DNA of 64,000 bases from Medakamo hakoo (GCA_026636295.1 CP089463.1:248001-312000), one strand, 5' to 3'; shown: positions 42,958-54,354, counted from the first letter of the stretch. A program made the numbers and translations. The notes: a model not told the origin generated them from the sequence alone.

Positions 42958-42988
42958 GAAACGTTGCGCGGGTTCCGCGCAACGTTTC
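42958..42988. repeat. Perfect 14-bp hairpin between convergent genes
   Basis: GAAACGTTGCGCGG and its exact reverse complement CCGCGCAACGTTTC are separated by GTT. It lies 51 bp after the RlmH stop and 118 bp after the ZIP stop, in their shared 3' space. Confidence 0.9.
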
Positions 42989-43025
42989 AAAGAAAGGAAG
43001 TTTCCAAGAAAGGAAATGTTTTTCT

Positions 43026-43031
<6 letters not shown>

Positions 43032-43082
<51 letters not shown>
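43032..43082 (+). repeat. (CA)25 microsatellite
   Basis: Uninterrupted CA repeat of 51 nt, 24 bp after the ZIP stop; it reads as (GT)n/(UG)n in the ZIP 3' UTR. Confidence 0.97.
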
Positions 43083-43084
<2 letters not shown>

Positions 43085-43105
43085 GCACACAACCTGCACC
43101 CTCAC

Positions 43106-44209
43106 TCAGTGACCGTGCGGCGCGACAGCCGACAGCAGCAGCGGCACGGCCGCGCCCGCCGCCATGGCCAGCCCGCGCCCGCCCGCCTGGCGGGACGCGC
43201 GCGTCGCGGCCGGCAGGACGTGGCCCAGCGCCGCGTGCAGGAGCGTGCCGCCGCTGAACAGCAGGGCGAGCGCGGCCGTCGCGCCGCCCGCGGCCCCGGA
43301 CGCGGCGCCGAGCGTGCTCAGCAGGGCGTACGTCGCGACCGCGGCCAGGGGCGACGCGGCGGCGAAGAGGGCCAGGCCGGACCGGGCGCGGTCCAGCGGC
43401 CAGCGCGCGGCGACGAGGAGGGAGGACAGGCCCAGCGCGCCCGGGCCCTTGTGCGCGACCATCGCGACCAGGACCAGCCACTCGGCCGCGACGGACCCGC
43501 CGCGCGTGGCGGCGCCGACGGCGATGCCGTCCGCGCACGCGTGGACGGCCATGGAGAGGAGGGCCGACCCGGCCGGGTCGCCCGGCGGGAACAGGGCCGA
43601 CAGCGGGGCGGGCAGGCACGCCGCCAGGCCACGCGCGGGCGGACTCCCGCGCGCCCGCTGCTGCGCGCCCGTCTGGGGCAGGGACGGGTCGGCGGGCGCG
43701 GCGTACGCCCGGCCGCCCGGCGCGGCGGTGACGTCGCCCTCCCCATCCGACGCGTGCGCGGTGCCGGCCCCTCCCGCGAGCGCCGACCCGCACCCACCAC
43801 CACCCGCCGCGCCGCTGGACAAAAAGTCCAGGGCTTGCATGACGGCCACGCCGGCCAGCAGCGCGGCGCCCGGCGCCCAGTCCGGCACCGCGTGCGAGAC
43901 GTGGCCGCCGTGGTCGTGTGCGTGCGCATGGTCGTGGTCGTCGTGGTCGTGGTCGTGGGCGCCGTGCGCCGCGTTGCCGGCCAGCTCGATGGCCATGAGC
44001 GCGTGAAATGCCTCCGGGACCACTACCGCAACGCCTGTGGAGACGAGCAAGCCCGCGCCGAACGACGAAAAAGCAGCGTATCGAGCCGCTGGGTCGGCGT
44101 CGCCGCCGCCGAACGCACCAGCAGCGGCAGCGGAGATGGGCAGTGAGCCAGCGCCGAGTGCGGCCACGAGCATGGCGATGCAGGCCGCAATGAGGGCGGG
44201 CAGAGCCAT
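43106..44209 (-). CDS. ZIP-family metal transporter (ZIP9-like)
   Basis: Moves zinc or related divalent metals into the cytosol. One exon, 367 residues. Seen: an N-terminal span pair MALPALIAACIAMLVAALGA and FGAGLLVSTGVAVVVPEAFH, a His/Asp-rich cytosolic loop (AHDHDHDDHDHAHAHDHGGH), the metal-path helices HACADGIAVGAATRG and VAMVAHKGPGALGLSSLL, and further spans to the C-terminus PHGH. The HKxPxALG form of the second metal motif fits the ZIP9 (LIV-1 sister) group of Golgi and plasma-membrane transporters. A Gly/Ala-rich loop lies after span three. The 3' UTR holds the CA/GT microsatellite. Confidence 0.86.
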   Translation of the reverse strand: MALPALIAACIAMLVAALGAGSLPISAAAAGAFGGGDADPAARYAAFSSFGAGLLVSTGVAVVVPEAFHALMAIELAGNAAHGAHDHDHDDHDHAHAHDHGGHVSHAVPDWAPGAALLAGVAVMQALDFLSSGAAGGGGCGSALAGGAGTAHASDGEGDVTAAPGGRAYAAPADPSLPQTGAQQRARGSPPARGLAACLPAPLSALFPPGDPAGSALLSMAVHACADGIAVGAATRGGSVAAEWLVLVAMVAHKGPGALGLSSLLVAARWPLDRARSGLALFAAASPLAAVATYALLSTLGAASGAAGGATAALALLFSGGTLLHAALGHVLPAATRASRQAGGRGLAMAAGAAVPLLLSAVAPHGH

Positions 44210-44469
44210 CTTTTTTTGGGCGGAGGGGGATGGGGTGGAGCGAAGGTTGGAGCGCGCGCGCGCGTGCGAATGGGTCGCCCGCTGCGACAGAAGACTGGCC
44301 GCGGCTGCCCTAAATTCTTCAGCGCCAGGTAGCTGACGGCCTTGCCTCCTCGTCAGAGGGAAACAACAACTCGTGTGAGAGCTCCACGCCCTCGGCAGCG
44401 GTGATTTGCAAAGACAGACAGGAGAAAAAAAAATGAAATGAATCCTCTAGCAGAAAAAATCGTTCGTTT

Positions 44470-46092
44470 TCACACGCCCTCCTCCGACCAGCGCACGCTA
44501 CTGCTCTCGCCACCATCCCGCGCACGGGGTTTGGCCGCCCACGGATCGGCAACCGGCGGTGTCGCCGGCCCCGCAGGGGCAGGAGAAGCCACCGCATCCG
44601 CCTCCCCCTGGCCACTGCTGGACGACCAGCGTTTCACCCGGCCAGCCGCGACGCTCGCGGCCGCGACCAGCACGGCCCGCTGCTCGCCCGCCGCCGCCGC
44701 CAGCGATGCTCGCCGCTGCGCGACAGACGCGGCCAGCGCTGATGCAGCGGGCCGCGCAGCGGAAACCAAGGCCGACCCGCGCTCCACCACGGCCGAGCGC
44801 AGGCTGTGCACCGCGCCCGGCCGCTGGTAGGTCAGGCCCAGGAACGCGGCCGCGCCCTGGGCGGCCAGGATGGCGGCGGCCGCCACCGCGGCCGCGCCCG
44901 GGTCGGACCGCACAGCCGCCACGACGCCGGCCGCCCGTCCCGTCGGGTCGGACGCGGCGAACGCGTCGAAAAACACGGGGCCGTGCGCGGCGGCCGCGTG
45001 CACGGCCGACGCGCCGCCAGCCAGCGCGACGGCGGCGCCGCCGCCGAAGGCGTGCACAGGCCAGCCCACGCCCGTCCAGGCGGCCAGGGCGGCGGCAGAC
45101 GCCAGGATGAGGGTGGGAATGCCGGTGGCGGCCAGCGCGACGGGCAGGAGCAGGCGGTCCTGGGCCTGTTGCGGCGTCGGCGGCGCGGGTGGCAGCCCCG
45201 GCGCGGGAGGGCCGCCGCCGTCGTCCGCACCGCCAAACACCGCGGTGCCGGCGACGGCCAGGCACAGAGCGCCCACGCCGGCGACCAGGATGAGGCCGCA
45301 CGTGGCCGCGACTTCGCGCAGGGGCGGGCCGGTCGTCCGGCGACGCGGCGGCGGCGGCGGCGCCTCGCTCCGGTCCTCCTCCACTCCCAGCAACGGGGTG
45401 CGGGCGCTCGCAGCAGCGGCAGCAGCAGCAGCAGCAGCCCTCTCCTCGTCCGCGGCTTCCCGGCGGGCCGCGTCGATGGCCAGCGCCAGCACGCCCGCGG
45501 CCGCCAGCGCGCCGGCTTGAGCAGCCACGCCCGACGCCGCCAGCCCCGCGGCGAGGACGGGGCGGGCGGGCCGCCCGCCGACGCCCGCGCCGACGACGGC
45601 CGCGGCGACGGCTTGCAGCCCACCCGTCGCCCACGCCGCGCCGACGGCGGCCGCGGCGGCCCAGGATGCTGTCGCGGCGTCGGAGGCGGCATGAGCGCGG
45701 ACGGCTGTCCTCGCCAGGAGGCCCGTGAATGCAAAGGCGGCGAGCAGGGTCAGGGCGCCGTCGCACGTGCTGTGTTTTGTTTTTGTGTGCGAGGGTGTGG
45801 TGGGTGGTGAGAGCGCGCGCGCCAGGGCTTACGTTCCCACGGCCGGGCTGGGGAGGCGGGGCGCCGAGATTTTGTCCGCTGCCCCGCTCTGACTGTCGGC
45901 AGACACGTCCCCTCGCTGCCGCGCCCATCCAAAAACTCACAGGGCGGCGGCGTCGGTCATGGTCAGGCCGAGCGTGGAGCTGGCGGCATTCGTTTTCGTC
46001 ACGCCGGCGCTCGCGTGCGCGAGCGCCGCCAGCGCTGCGAGCGTGACGGCCGCGGTGACACCGGCGACGGTGCGCCAGGGCCTCCTGGCCAT
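44470..46092 (-). CDS. Alanine-rich multi-pass membrane protein, function unknown
   Basis: Two exons on the minus strand (46092-45941, 45769-44470), 483 residues. Exon 1 encodes MARRPWRTVAGVTAAVTLAA and an N-terminal span. I count roughly seven or eight hydrophobic segments in all, among them LTLLAAFAFTGLLARTAV, VAATCGLILVAGVGALCLAV and LLPVALAATGIPTLILASAA. A cytosolic loop with an Arg/Pro-rich patch lies between spans four and five, and the C-terminal 120 residues are Ala/Ser-rich and soluble. I recognise no family motif. The composition is extreme, so the exact span count is uncertain. It diverges from the ARIADNE gene with 263 bp between starts. Confidence 0.65.
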
Positions 46093-46355
46093 CACCTGTG
46101 CGCGTGTGGGTGGGAAGCGGGGGACGCCGCCCGCGAGCGCAGGGGTTTTTCGGTGGGTTGTCTGTGTTTCGAGAGTGAACAGGGGCGCGCCGCCAAACAA
46201 GCTTCGTGCGACCGCCGGTCGCCCGCACTCTGGACTTTTGCGCGGCGCGCGGCGTGCGTCGCCCGCCCCTCTGCCCCTCTCCGTCTCTGCGGCAGCGGAC
46301 GAGCCGGAGCCGCGAGCACACGCACACAGACCCCACACACACGCGCACCGCAACA

Positions 46356-49077
46356 ATGTCCTCCGCGGACGAGCCCGCCTACGTGGGGTCGTCCGGGGAG
46401 GAGCAACCGATGGACAGCGAAGAAGGCGCCCAGTTTGTCTTTTCCGGCGACGACTCGGACGGCGCCGGGCCGTCGGCGGACGACAGCATGGACGACGACT
46501 ACGGCGGCGCGCTGGGCGAGCCGGTCATGGCGGCGCGCAAGGTGAGTCGTCGTCGGCGTGTTCCCGTTTCACGGCCGGCCGACCGCGCAAAGCGCGGCGG
46601 CGGAAGCGTGTTCTGTCGCCGACCGCACGTGCACACCCCCACGCATGGACCCGCCCACCTCGCCCCACAGCGGGTGCGTGGCAGTCATGCGCGGCCACCC
46701 GAGGTTTGGGTGCGGTGCAAAACGATCGTCCCGCGTCCCCACCAGCCCTTCAACGGTGCCAATGCCCCTGGCCACCACCCTCGGGCTCACGCCGCCGCCC
46801 TCTCGCCTCCCCCCTCCCCTCACCCACAGGCCAAGCCGTACCACGTCCTGGACGAGAAGCGCCTGCGCGCCCGCCAGCACGAGGCCGTGGAAGCCGTCAC
46901 GTCCGTCCTGTCCATCCCGGCGGGCGAGGCGGTGCGCGTCCTGCGCGAGTTCAAGTGGTGAGTTTGGCCTTTTTTTGCTCAGGCTGTGCTGTTTTTTTTC
47001 ATGATGGGGGGGGGGGCGCCCGGAGAGCACGCACGCCCACTCTCACCCCGCCTCCCACTCCGCTCAACCAACCCAGGGACGTCGCCCGCGTCCACGAAGA
47101 ATGGTTCGCCGACACGGACGCAGTCCGCGCCAGGTGCGGCCTGGTCGACGCGCCCGCCGCCCCCGGGCCGCGCCCCGACCCGGTGCGGTGCGGCATCTGT
47201 TTTGAAGACGTGCCGGCGGCCGACACGCTCGCCGCCAGGTGCGGCCACGCCTTTTGCCGGGACTGCTGGACGGGCTACGTGACGGCGGCGGTGGACGCCG
47301 GGCCGACGGCCCTGTCCCTGCGGTGCCCGCTGCCCAAGTGCGGCGCAGCCGTGCCCGTCGCCGTCATCGACGCCGTGGCGACGCCCGCCCTGCGCGAGCG
47401 GTACTCCCGGTACGAGCGCCGCTCGTACGTCGACGACAACCGCCGCGCCGCCTGGTGCCCGGCGCCCGGCTGCGAACACGCCGTGGAAACGGTCGGCGAC
47501 GCGGGCGTCGGCGGCGCGGCCCTGGACGTCGACTGCGCGTGCGGCGCGGCCTTTTGCTTCTCCTGCAAGGAGGAGGCGCACCGCCCCGTCGACTGCGAGA
47601 CCGTGCACCGGTGGATCGTCAAGAACTCGGCCGAATCCGAAAACATGACGTGGATCCTGGCCAACACCAAGCAGGTGTGGAGAATGGGTGTGGATGGGGG
47701 ATGGGGAGGGGGGGGACGGGGTCGCGCACACGGAACGAAAGACACACACACACACTCACTCGCCCCTGCCCCCACACAACCACCCCAACACCCTCCAACC
47801 CACTACCCCAGTGCCCCAAGTGCAAGCGCCCCATCGAGAAGAACCAGGGCTGCATGCACATGACCTGCTCCCAGTGCCGCCACCAGTTTTGCTGGCTGTG
47901 CTGCGGCGCGTGGGCCGACCACGGCGAGCGGACGGGCGGGTTCTACTCCTGCAACCGGTACGAGGCCGCGAAGAAGAAGGGGGACTACGACGAGGAAGCC
48001 GCGACGCGCGAGCGGGCGCGCACGGCGTTGGAGCGGTACATGCACTACTTCCAGCGGTGGGCGGAGCACGACCGCGCCCGCGCCCGCGCCGTCGCAGCCG
48101 CCGCGTCGGCCGTGGCCGACAAGCTCGACCGGCTGGCCGAGGTCACGGGCACGCCGACGTCCCAGCTGCGCTTCATCGGCGACGCGTGGGCCCAGGTCAT
48201 CCAGTGCCGCCGCATCTTGAAGTGGACGTACGCGTACGGGTACTACCAGTTTGCGGAACGCGGGACGACGGGCGCGGAAAACGGCGGCGGCCCGGCCGCG
48301 CCGAGCAGCGCGGGCGCGGCCGCGGCCGCGCGCGCCGACGGGGCCGCCGCCGCGGCCGCCGCCTCGGAAGCCGCCCTCAAGCAGCAACAGGAGTTTTTCG
48401 AGTTTGCGCAGGGCCAGGCCGAAAACTACCTGGAAAAGCTGCACGCGGCCGTGGAGAAGCGCCTGGACGCGATGCTGGACGCGGCCGACGCGGCGGAGGC
48501 GGCGGCGGCGGCGGCCGCGCGCGGCGGCCGCGGCGCGTCGGGGTCGGGCTCCGGCGACGAGTCGGACGACGGCCTGGCCGCGGCGGCCGCCGCGGGCCGG
48601 GCTGTCGTCGGCTCCGTCCCCGCCGGCTTTGGCGGCGCGGGCCCGCACGGCGGCGCAGCCGCCGGCGGCGCGTCGTCGTACGCGCCCGGCGGCGGCGGCG
48701 GCGGTGCGGGCGCCGCCCTGATGGCGGCCGCGCACGCCCGGGCCGGCCCCCCGCTCACCCCGCCCGCCGAGTGGGCCCAGTTCCGGGAACAGCTCATCGG
48801 CCTGACGGACGTCACGCGCACCCACTTTGACAAGCTGGTGGCCGAGCTGGAGCGCGGGCTGGACGACCTGGCGTCGGCTTACGCGACCGGCCCGAGCGGC
48901 GGCGGCGGCCCCGGCGGCGGTGCCGGCCCGTCCTCCCAGCAGCTGAGCGCGGGCGCGGGCGCGGGCGCGGGCGCCGCCGCCGCCGCGACGCAGGGGTGGG
49001 TGTGCGGCGCGTGCACGTACAACAACGCCCCGGCAGCGGGCGAGTGCGCGATGTGCGAGCACCCGCGCGGCGGGTGA
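46356..49077 (+). CDS. ARI: ARIADNE-type RBR E3 ubiquitin ligase
   Basis: RING-between-RING ligase that passes ubiquitin through a catalytic cysteine. Four exons (46356-46541, 46830-46957, 47077-47674, 47812-49077), 725 residues. Seen: an acidic N-terminus, the UBA-like [20 protein letters not shown] region, RING1 [20 protein letters not shown] then [11 protein letters not shown], the [14 protein letters not shown] and [24 protein letters not shown]2 [20 protein letters not shown] then [14 protein letters not shown] with the expected catalytic Cys in GCMHMTC, and the Ariadne helices with [19 protein letters not shown]. The last residues form a RanBP2-type zinc finger ([20 protein letters not shown]). 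An insertion of Ala/Gly-rich sequence separates the Ariadne domain from the finger. Confidence 0.95.
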
Positions 49078-49124
49078 AGAGAGCGAGCGCGGCGAGAGAG
49101 TGGCGTGTGGATGGAGAGAGCGCG

Positions 49125-49128
<4 letters not shown>

Positions 49129-49162
<34 letters not shown>
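49129..49162 (+). repeat. (GT)17 microsatellite
   Basis: Uninterrupted GT repeat about 50 bp after the ARIADNE stop, in the convergent spacer; (UG)n in that gene's 3' UTR, (CA)n for the opposite gene. Confidence 0.95.
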
Positions 49163-49164
<2 letters not shown>

Positions 49165-49237
49165 AGAGTGTGCGTCTGTCCCGGCTTTGCAAAAACGAAC
49201 AGCATGCTTTTTGTTCTCTGTGTGTCTAAACAGGCCT

Positions 49238-50419
49238 TCACCCGGCCCACCTGCACCACTCCACCGCGTCCGCGCCCTCCTGGAACGCCGCCCCACCGCC
49301 GTCGGCAATGACGCGGGCATCGACTTTTTTGTTGGCGGCCGCCAAGCGCCGGGCGTCGTACGCGGCAAAGCCATCGCAGGCCCGCAGCTGGTCGGACGTG
49401 ATGGGGTTGTTGCGCAGGGACAGGATGGCGACGGCCGACCCGGGCCCGCCGAGGAAGCCGGGCGGCAGGGACTCGACGCGGTTGGAGTCGAGGCGCACGG
49501 CGGCCACCCGGCCCAGGCCGGGCGGCAGGGACGGGCCGATGGCATTGTGCGCCGCGTCGAGGGCTGACAGGCGCGGGCAGCGGGCGGCGAGGGAGGCTGG
49601 CAGGTCACGCAGGGCGCAGTGCGACACGTCCAAGACCTCCAGGGCGGGCGGCCAGGCGGCTGTGTCGTCGTCGCCGCCGGACAGTGACGCGAGGTTTTCA
49701 TTGTGCGCGAGCGACAGCTGTTTCAGGGCCGGCAGGCCGCGCACCGACGCGGGCACGGCGCTGAAACCGCACCGGTCTAAAAGAAGGTTTTGCAAGCACG
49801 ACAGCCGGGAAAACGAGTCCGGAAGGTCCGCCAACCCCGTGCAGCCGGACAGGCGCAGGCGGGACAGGCGGGTGAGCAACCCGAAGCTGGGTGGAAGGGC
49901 TGTCAGGCCTGGGTTGCCACCGATGTCCGCGGCGGTCGCGGCGGCCGCGACGCCCGTCACTTCAGCTGGCAGGGATGTCAGGCCGGCGTCGCGCAGGGCA
50001 ATGACGCCTGTTTTCGCCCAGACGGCGGCGCGGGACGCGAAATCCTGCGGCCCTGCTGCCGTGGCCGACCCACCTCCGGGCGCGGCCGCTCTCTTGGCCG
50101 CGGCCGCCGCGGCCGCCGCCGCCCGGGACGCCTCCAAAGCCGCAGAACCGGCTGTGCCACCGGTCCCGCCGCTCGCCAGCATCATCAGTTTCGCGCCGTC
50201 CGTCACGCCCAGGGACGCCAGCGTGACGGTTTTCGGGGCGAGCGGGCCGGCGCGCGGCGCGCGATACGCGGGCAGCACGCGTCCCTTGTGCAAGAGCTTC
50301 TGGGCGCGGGGCAGGACGCCGGTCAGGTCTGACAGGAGACTTCGGAGGTCATCTGGGGAGGTTTCCTCGTTTATATCGACAGCTAGCGCCTTGCCGGCGT
50401 GTTGGACGGTCAGGCGCAT
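49238..50419 (-). CDS. Ubiquitin-like domain and leucine-rich repeat protein
   Basis: One exon, 393 residues from the ATG at 50419. The N-terminal 85 residues form a ubiquitin-like domain: MRLTVQHAGKALAVDINEET, LPRAQKLLHKGRVLPAYR and VTLASLGVTDGAKLMMLASG. A linker with polyalanine follows, then about eight leucine-rich repeats of the plant/Ras-suppressor type, for example LTALPPSFGLLTRLSRLRLS, LADLPDSFSRLSCLQNLLLD and LESLPPGFLGG-like units. The arrangement matches the plant protein family of Arabidopsis At2g30105, whose function is not established; the ubiquitin-like end could dock to the proteasome or a ligase (inference). A CTCAAG acceptor-like site just before the ATG leaves open a further 5' exon. 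Confidence 0.82.
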   Translation of the reverse strand: MRLTVQHAGKALAVDINEETSPDDLRSLLSDLTGVLPRAQKLLHKGRVLPAYRAPRAGPLAPKTVTLASLGVTDGAKLMMLASGGTGGTAGSAALEASRAAAAAAAAAKRAAAPGGGSATAAGPQDFASRAAVWAKTGVIALRDAGLTSLPAEVTGVAAAATAADIGGNPGLTALPPSFGLLTRLSRLRLSGCTGLADLPDSFSRLSCLQNLLLDRCGFSAVPASVRGLPALKQLSLAHNENLASLSGGDDDTAAWPPALEVLDVSHCALRDLPASLAARCPRLSALDAAHNAIGPSLPPGLGRVAAVRLDSNRVESLPPGFLGGPGSAVAILSLRNNPITSDQLRACDGFAAYDARRLAAANKKVDARVIADGGGAAFQEGADAVEWCRWAG

Positions 50420-50665
50420 GCCTTGAGGAAACAAACGTCCGACGCAGAAAAATGCACGAGTGGACGGCCCCGGCTCTCCACACCTTATTTTCTGTCGCGG
50501 GGCAGCGCCCCCTTCCCCCACTGTCTCCTGCTTCGCTCGCGGCGCGCACTCGCCGCGCCGCGCGCTCACTCACGCCCCTCCAGGAGGGAGGGGCGCGTAG
50601 GGAAAATAGCAGCTTAGGGCACAGCGAACCGCACTCTGCTGCACCGCTGCACGCGACGGCGACGA

Positions 50666-53600
50666 ATGCCGAAGCGCGACCGCGCCGCGTCGGCGGCCGG
50701 GGAGGCCGACCCACAGCCCTTACCTGACCGGGCGGCGTCGTCCTCCATGCCGCTGCCGCCGCCGCCGGACAAGCGGCAGCGGACGGAGGACGGTGGCGGT
50801 GGGCCGGGCGAACCGTCGACGACCGCGGCGGCGCACCCTCCACCCGCTGCTGCTGCTGCTGGCGCCGACGCCCAGGGCGGCGGCGGTGGGCACGTCACCA
50901 TTGAGCCCGAACTGGCGGACGAGGTGGCCGCCCGCCGGGAGCGGGCCCTAGCCTGGCAGCGGACCCGGCGTGAAGCAGGCGGTGGCGGGGCAGGCAGCGA
51001 GGCCGGGCCTTCGTCGGCGGCCGCGCCCGCGCCCGCGCCGCCGCCGCCCGCGCGCCGGCCGTCGGAAGACGACGACGACGACGACGACGACGACGGTGGG
51101 CCGCTAGACGACGCTGCCGAAGCCGCCCGCCTGCGCCGCGCCCGTTTAGAAGCCGCGACGGCAGGGGATAATGGCCCTGGCGTCAGCGTGACGGCGTCCG
51201 CGCCCGGCGGCGGAGGCGGTGGTGGTCGCGGCGGAGACGCCGCCATGGCCAACGGCGACGACGACGACGACGAAGAGGTCGACCCGCTGGACGCGTTCAT
51301 GGCGGGTGTGGACGAGGACGCGGCGGCGGCCGCGGCGGAGGCGGAAGCGGAAGCTGCCCGGGCGCGGGCTGGTGGCGGCAGCGCGGGCGGCGCGCCAGTG
51401 CCGCCCGAGGGCGGGACCACCCACCCCGCCCAGCGCCGCCGCCGCGTCGCCGGCCGCCACTTCTCCGACGGGTCCACCTCCTCAGGTGACGTCCTGGACT
51501 CGGACGCGTCCGACGCGGCGGGCGGGGACGGCGGCGCCGGCGCGCCGGAGGAAGAACTGGACGACGCGGCGTGGGCGCAAGCGCTCGCGCTCGGCCGCCT
51601 GTCCAAGGGCGACCGCCTCGCCGCGCTCGCCGCGTCGTCCACCCCGGCCGAGTGGCCGCCCTTTCGCCGCGCCTTCTACATCGAAGTCCCGGACCTGGCC
51701 CGGCTCACCCCCGCGGAAGTGGCGGCCCGCCGGGCCGAGCTCGACGGCATCCGCGTGCGCGGCAAGGACGTGCCCAAGCCCCTGGCCACGTGGGCGCAGG
51801 CCGGCCTGTCCTCCCGCACGCTCGAAGTGCTGCGCAAGGCGGGCATGGAGGCCCCCACCCCCGTCCAAGCCCAGGCCCTGCCCGTCATCATGTCCGGCCG
51901 GGACTGCCTGGCCATCGCGAAGACGGGGTCGGGCAAGACGCTCGCGTACGTGCTGCCGGCCCTGCGCCACATCGCCGACCAGCCGGCCCTGGCGCCGGGC
52001 GACGGCCCGGTCGCCCTGGTCCTCGCCCCCACGCGCGAGCTCGTCGTCCAGATCGGCCGCGAAGTCAAGCGCTTCGGCCGGGCCCTGGGCCTGCGGTGCG
52101 TGTGCGCGTACGGCGGGTCCGCGCTCGGCTCCCAGATCGCCGACCTGAAGCGGGGCGCGGAAGTGGTGGCCGCCACGCCCGGCCGCCTGATCGACGTGCT
52201 GGGCATGTCCGGCGGCCGCATCACCAACTGCCGCCGGGTGACGTACCTGGTGCTGGACGAGGCGGACCGCATGTTCGACCTGGGGTTTGGCCCCCAAATC
52301 GCGCGCGTCACGGGCCTGGTCCGCCCCGACCGCCAGGCCGTCCTCTTTTCCGCGACCTTCCCGCGCGGCCTGGAAGCGCTGGCCAAGCAGCTGCTCGCCC
52401 ACGCGCCCGTGGAAATCCAGGTGGGCGGCCGGTCCGTCGTCAACGCGGACATCACCCAGCTGGTCGAAGTCCGCCCGGCGTCCGACCGCTTCCTGCGCCT
52501 GCTGGAGCTCCTGGGCGAGTGGTGCGAGGCGGGCAAGGTGCTCGTCTTCGTCTCCTCCCAGGACGCGTGCGACGCCCTGTTCCGCGACCTGCTGGCCCTG
52601 GGCTGGCCCTGCCTCTCCCTGCACGGCGGCAAGGACCAGGCCGACCGGGCGTCCACGATCGCGGACTTCAAGGGCGACGTGTGCAACCTGCTGGTCGCGA
52701 CGAGCGTCGCGGCGCGCGGCCTGGACGTCAAGGGCGTCGCCCTGGTCGTCAACTACGACCCGCCCTCGCACCACGAGGATTACATCCACCGCGTCGGCCG
52801 GACGGGGCGGGCGGGCGCCAAGGGGACGGCCATCACCTTCATCGCGCCGGAGGGCGACGAGGAGCGGGCGGCACCCGACCTCGTGCGCGCGCTCGTCGAA
52901 GCGGGCGCGGCCGTGCCGCGCGACCTCAAGGCCCTCGCCGACGGCTTTGCCGCCAAGCGCGCGGCCGCGGGCCAGGCCGGCCCCCTCCACCGTGGTGGCT
53001 TTGGCGGGTCCGGCTTCAAGTTTGACGCGGCGGAAGCGGCGGCGGACCGGGCGGCCCGCACGGCGGCGGCCAAGGCCGCGCGGCGCGCGGCCGGGATGGA
53101 GGAGCCGGACGAGGACGTGGGTGGAGGGGACGGCGGTGGCAGCGACGGCGCGGACGGCGGCGGGCCGGCCGCGCCGGCCGGCGCGCCACCGCCTGCCGTG
53201 GAGGAAGCCGACACCTCCATCCAGCCCGTCACGGGCCCGCCCAAACCGCCGGCGGCGGTCGTGGCGGCAGCGCAGGCGGGCGCGGCCAGGGCGGCGGCGG
53301 GGGACGGCCTGCCACCGCCTCCACCACCACCCCCGGCGGCCGAGGCCGGGGCCGTGCCCGCGCCCGCGCCTCCCCCCCCTCCTGCGCCCGCCCCTGTCCC
53401 ATCGTCCGTGGCGGCCATGGCGGCCGCCGCGGCGGCCCGCCTGGCCAAAGCCAAAGCAGCCGCCGCGGCGGCGGCGGCGGCCGGCGGAGAGGCCAAGCCA
53501 CCACCACTTCCGGCCGTCGCCGCGGCCGACGCGGCGCGCCGGGCTGCCGAAGCCGCGGCCGCCCGCTTTGCCGACCGGGCCGCTGCGGCGGCGGCGGCGG

Positions 53601-53755
53601 CGCCGACGTCCCAACCGCCACCCCCACCCCCGGCCGGCCTCAACCCCGTCCTGCGCGCAGCGCAGGCGGCGGCGGCAGCGGTCGCGGCCGCGGGGCGCGG
53701 GGCTGGTGGCGGCGGTCCCACGCCCGCCGAGCTGGCGGCTGCTCGTGCCGCGGCA

Positions 53756-53787
<32 letters not shown>

Positions 53788-54175
53788 GGCCGCCGCCGCG
53801 TCCGGCGGCCCCTTACCCCCCGGCACCGCGCCGCAGCCCGCGGCGCCCGCCCCGCAGCCGACCTTTTTCCAGACGGAGTTTGAGATCAACGACTTCCCGC
53901 AGGCCGCCCGGTACCGTGTGTCCCAAAAATCCACGATCGCGGCCATCCAGGACGCCACGGGCGCGGCCATCATTGCCAAAGGCCAGTACGAGCCGCCCGG
54001 GGGTCCGCCCCTGCCGCCCGGCACGCGGAAAATGTACCTGCTGATCCAGGGCCGGTCGGAAGGCGTGGTGCGGGCGGCCAAGGCGGCGTGCCGCAAAGTG
54101 ATTGAGGAAGCGACGGAGAAGGCGCTGCGGCGCGAGGGTGGGGCTGGTGGAGTGGGCAGGTACACAGTCATGTAG
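50666..54175 (+). CDS. PRP5: DEAD-box RNA helicase PRP5/DDX46
   Basis: ATP-dependent helicase that remodels the U2 snRNP for branch-site pairing. One exon, 1169 residues. Seen: an acidic, low-complexity N-terminus with the family box DPLDAFMAG, then FRRAFYIEVPDLARLTPAEV, the Q-motif region PTPVQAQALPVIMSGRDCLA, motif I AKTGSGKT, PTRELVVQIG, TPGRLIDVLG, DEAD (VLDEADRMFDLGF), SAT (LFSATFPRG), ATSVAARGLDVKG and HRVGRTGRAG. After a very long Ala/Pro-rich linker comes the conserved C-terminal module FFQTEFEINDFPQAARYRVS, KGQYEPPGGPPLP and KMYLLIQGRSEGVV, which is DDX46/Prp5-specific. It diverges from the ubiquitin-like/LRR gene (246 bp). Confidence 0.95.
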
Positions 54176-54354
54176 AAAATGAGAGAAAGAGTGTTTCACG
54201 AAATGTCGGCGACGGCTCGTGCCCGCCTGCTCCGTGTGCACCAGTCTTTTTTTCTTGTTGTGGTGGAGAGGGAGCGCGGCCGGGTCGCAGCGGGCGGTGC
54301 TGTGTCTCACTCCCTGTTCCTGCCGACGACGACAAAGCAAACGACCCTCACACC

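Noticed and set aside
46840-49077. HHARI versus Parkin identity for the RBR ligase
   Set aside because: There is no N-terminal ubiquitin-like domain, and the Ariadne helices plus C-terminal RanBP2 finger fit plant ARI proteins, so Parkin was dropped.
49238-50569. Extending the ubiquitin-like/LRR protein upstream to 50569
   Set aside because: The added residues (ECAPRAKQETVGEGGAA-type) do not look like protein sequence, lack a true ATG at a sensible place, and the domain starts cleanly at the ATG at 50419.
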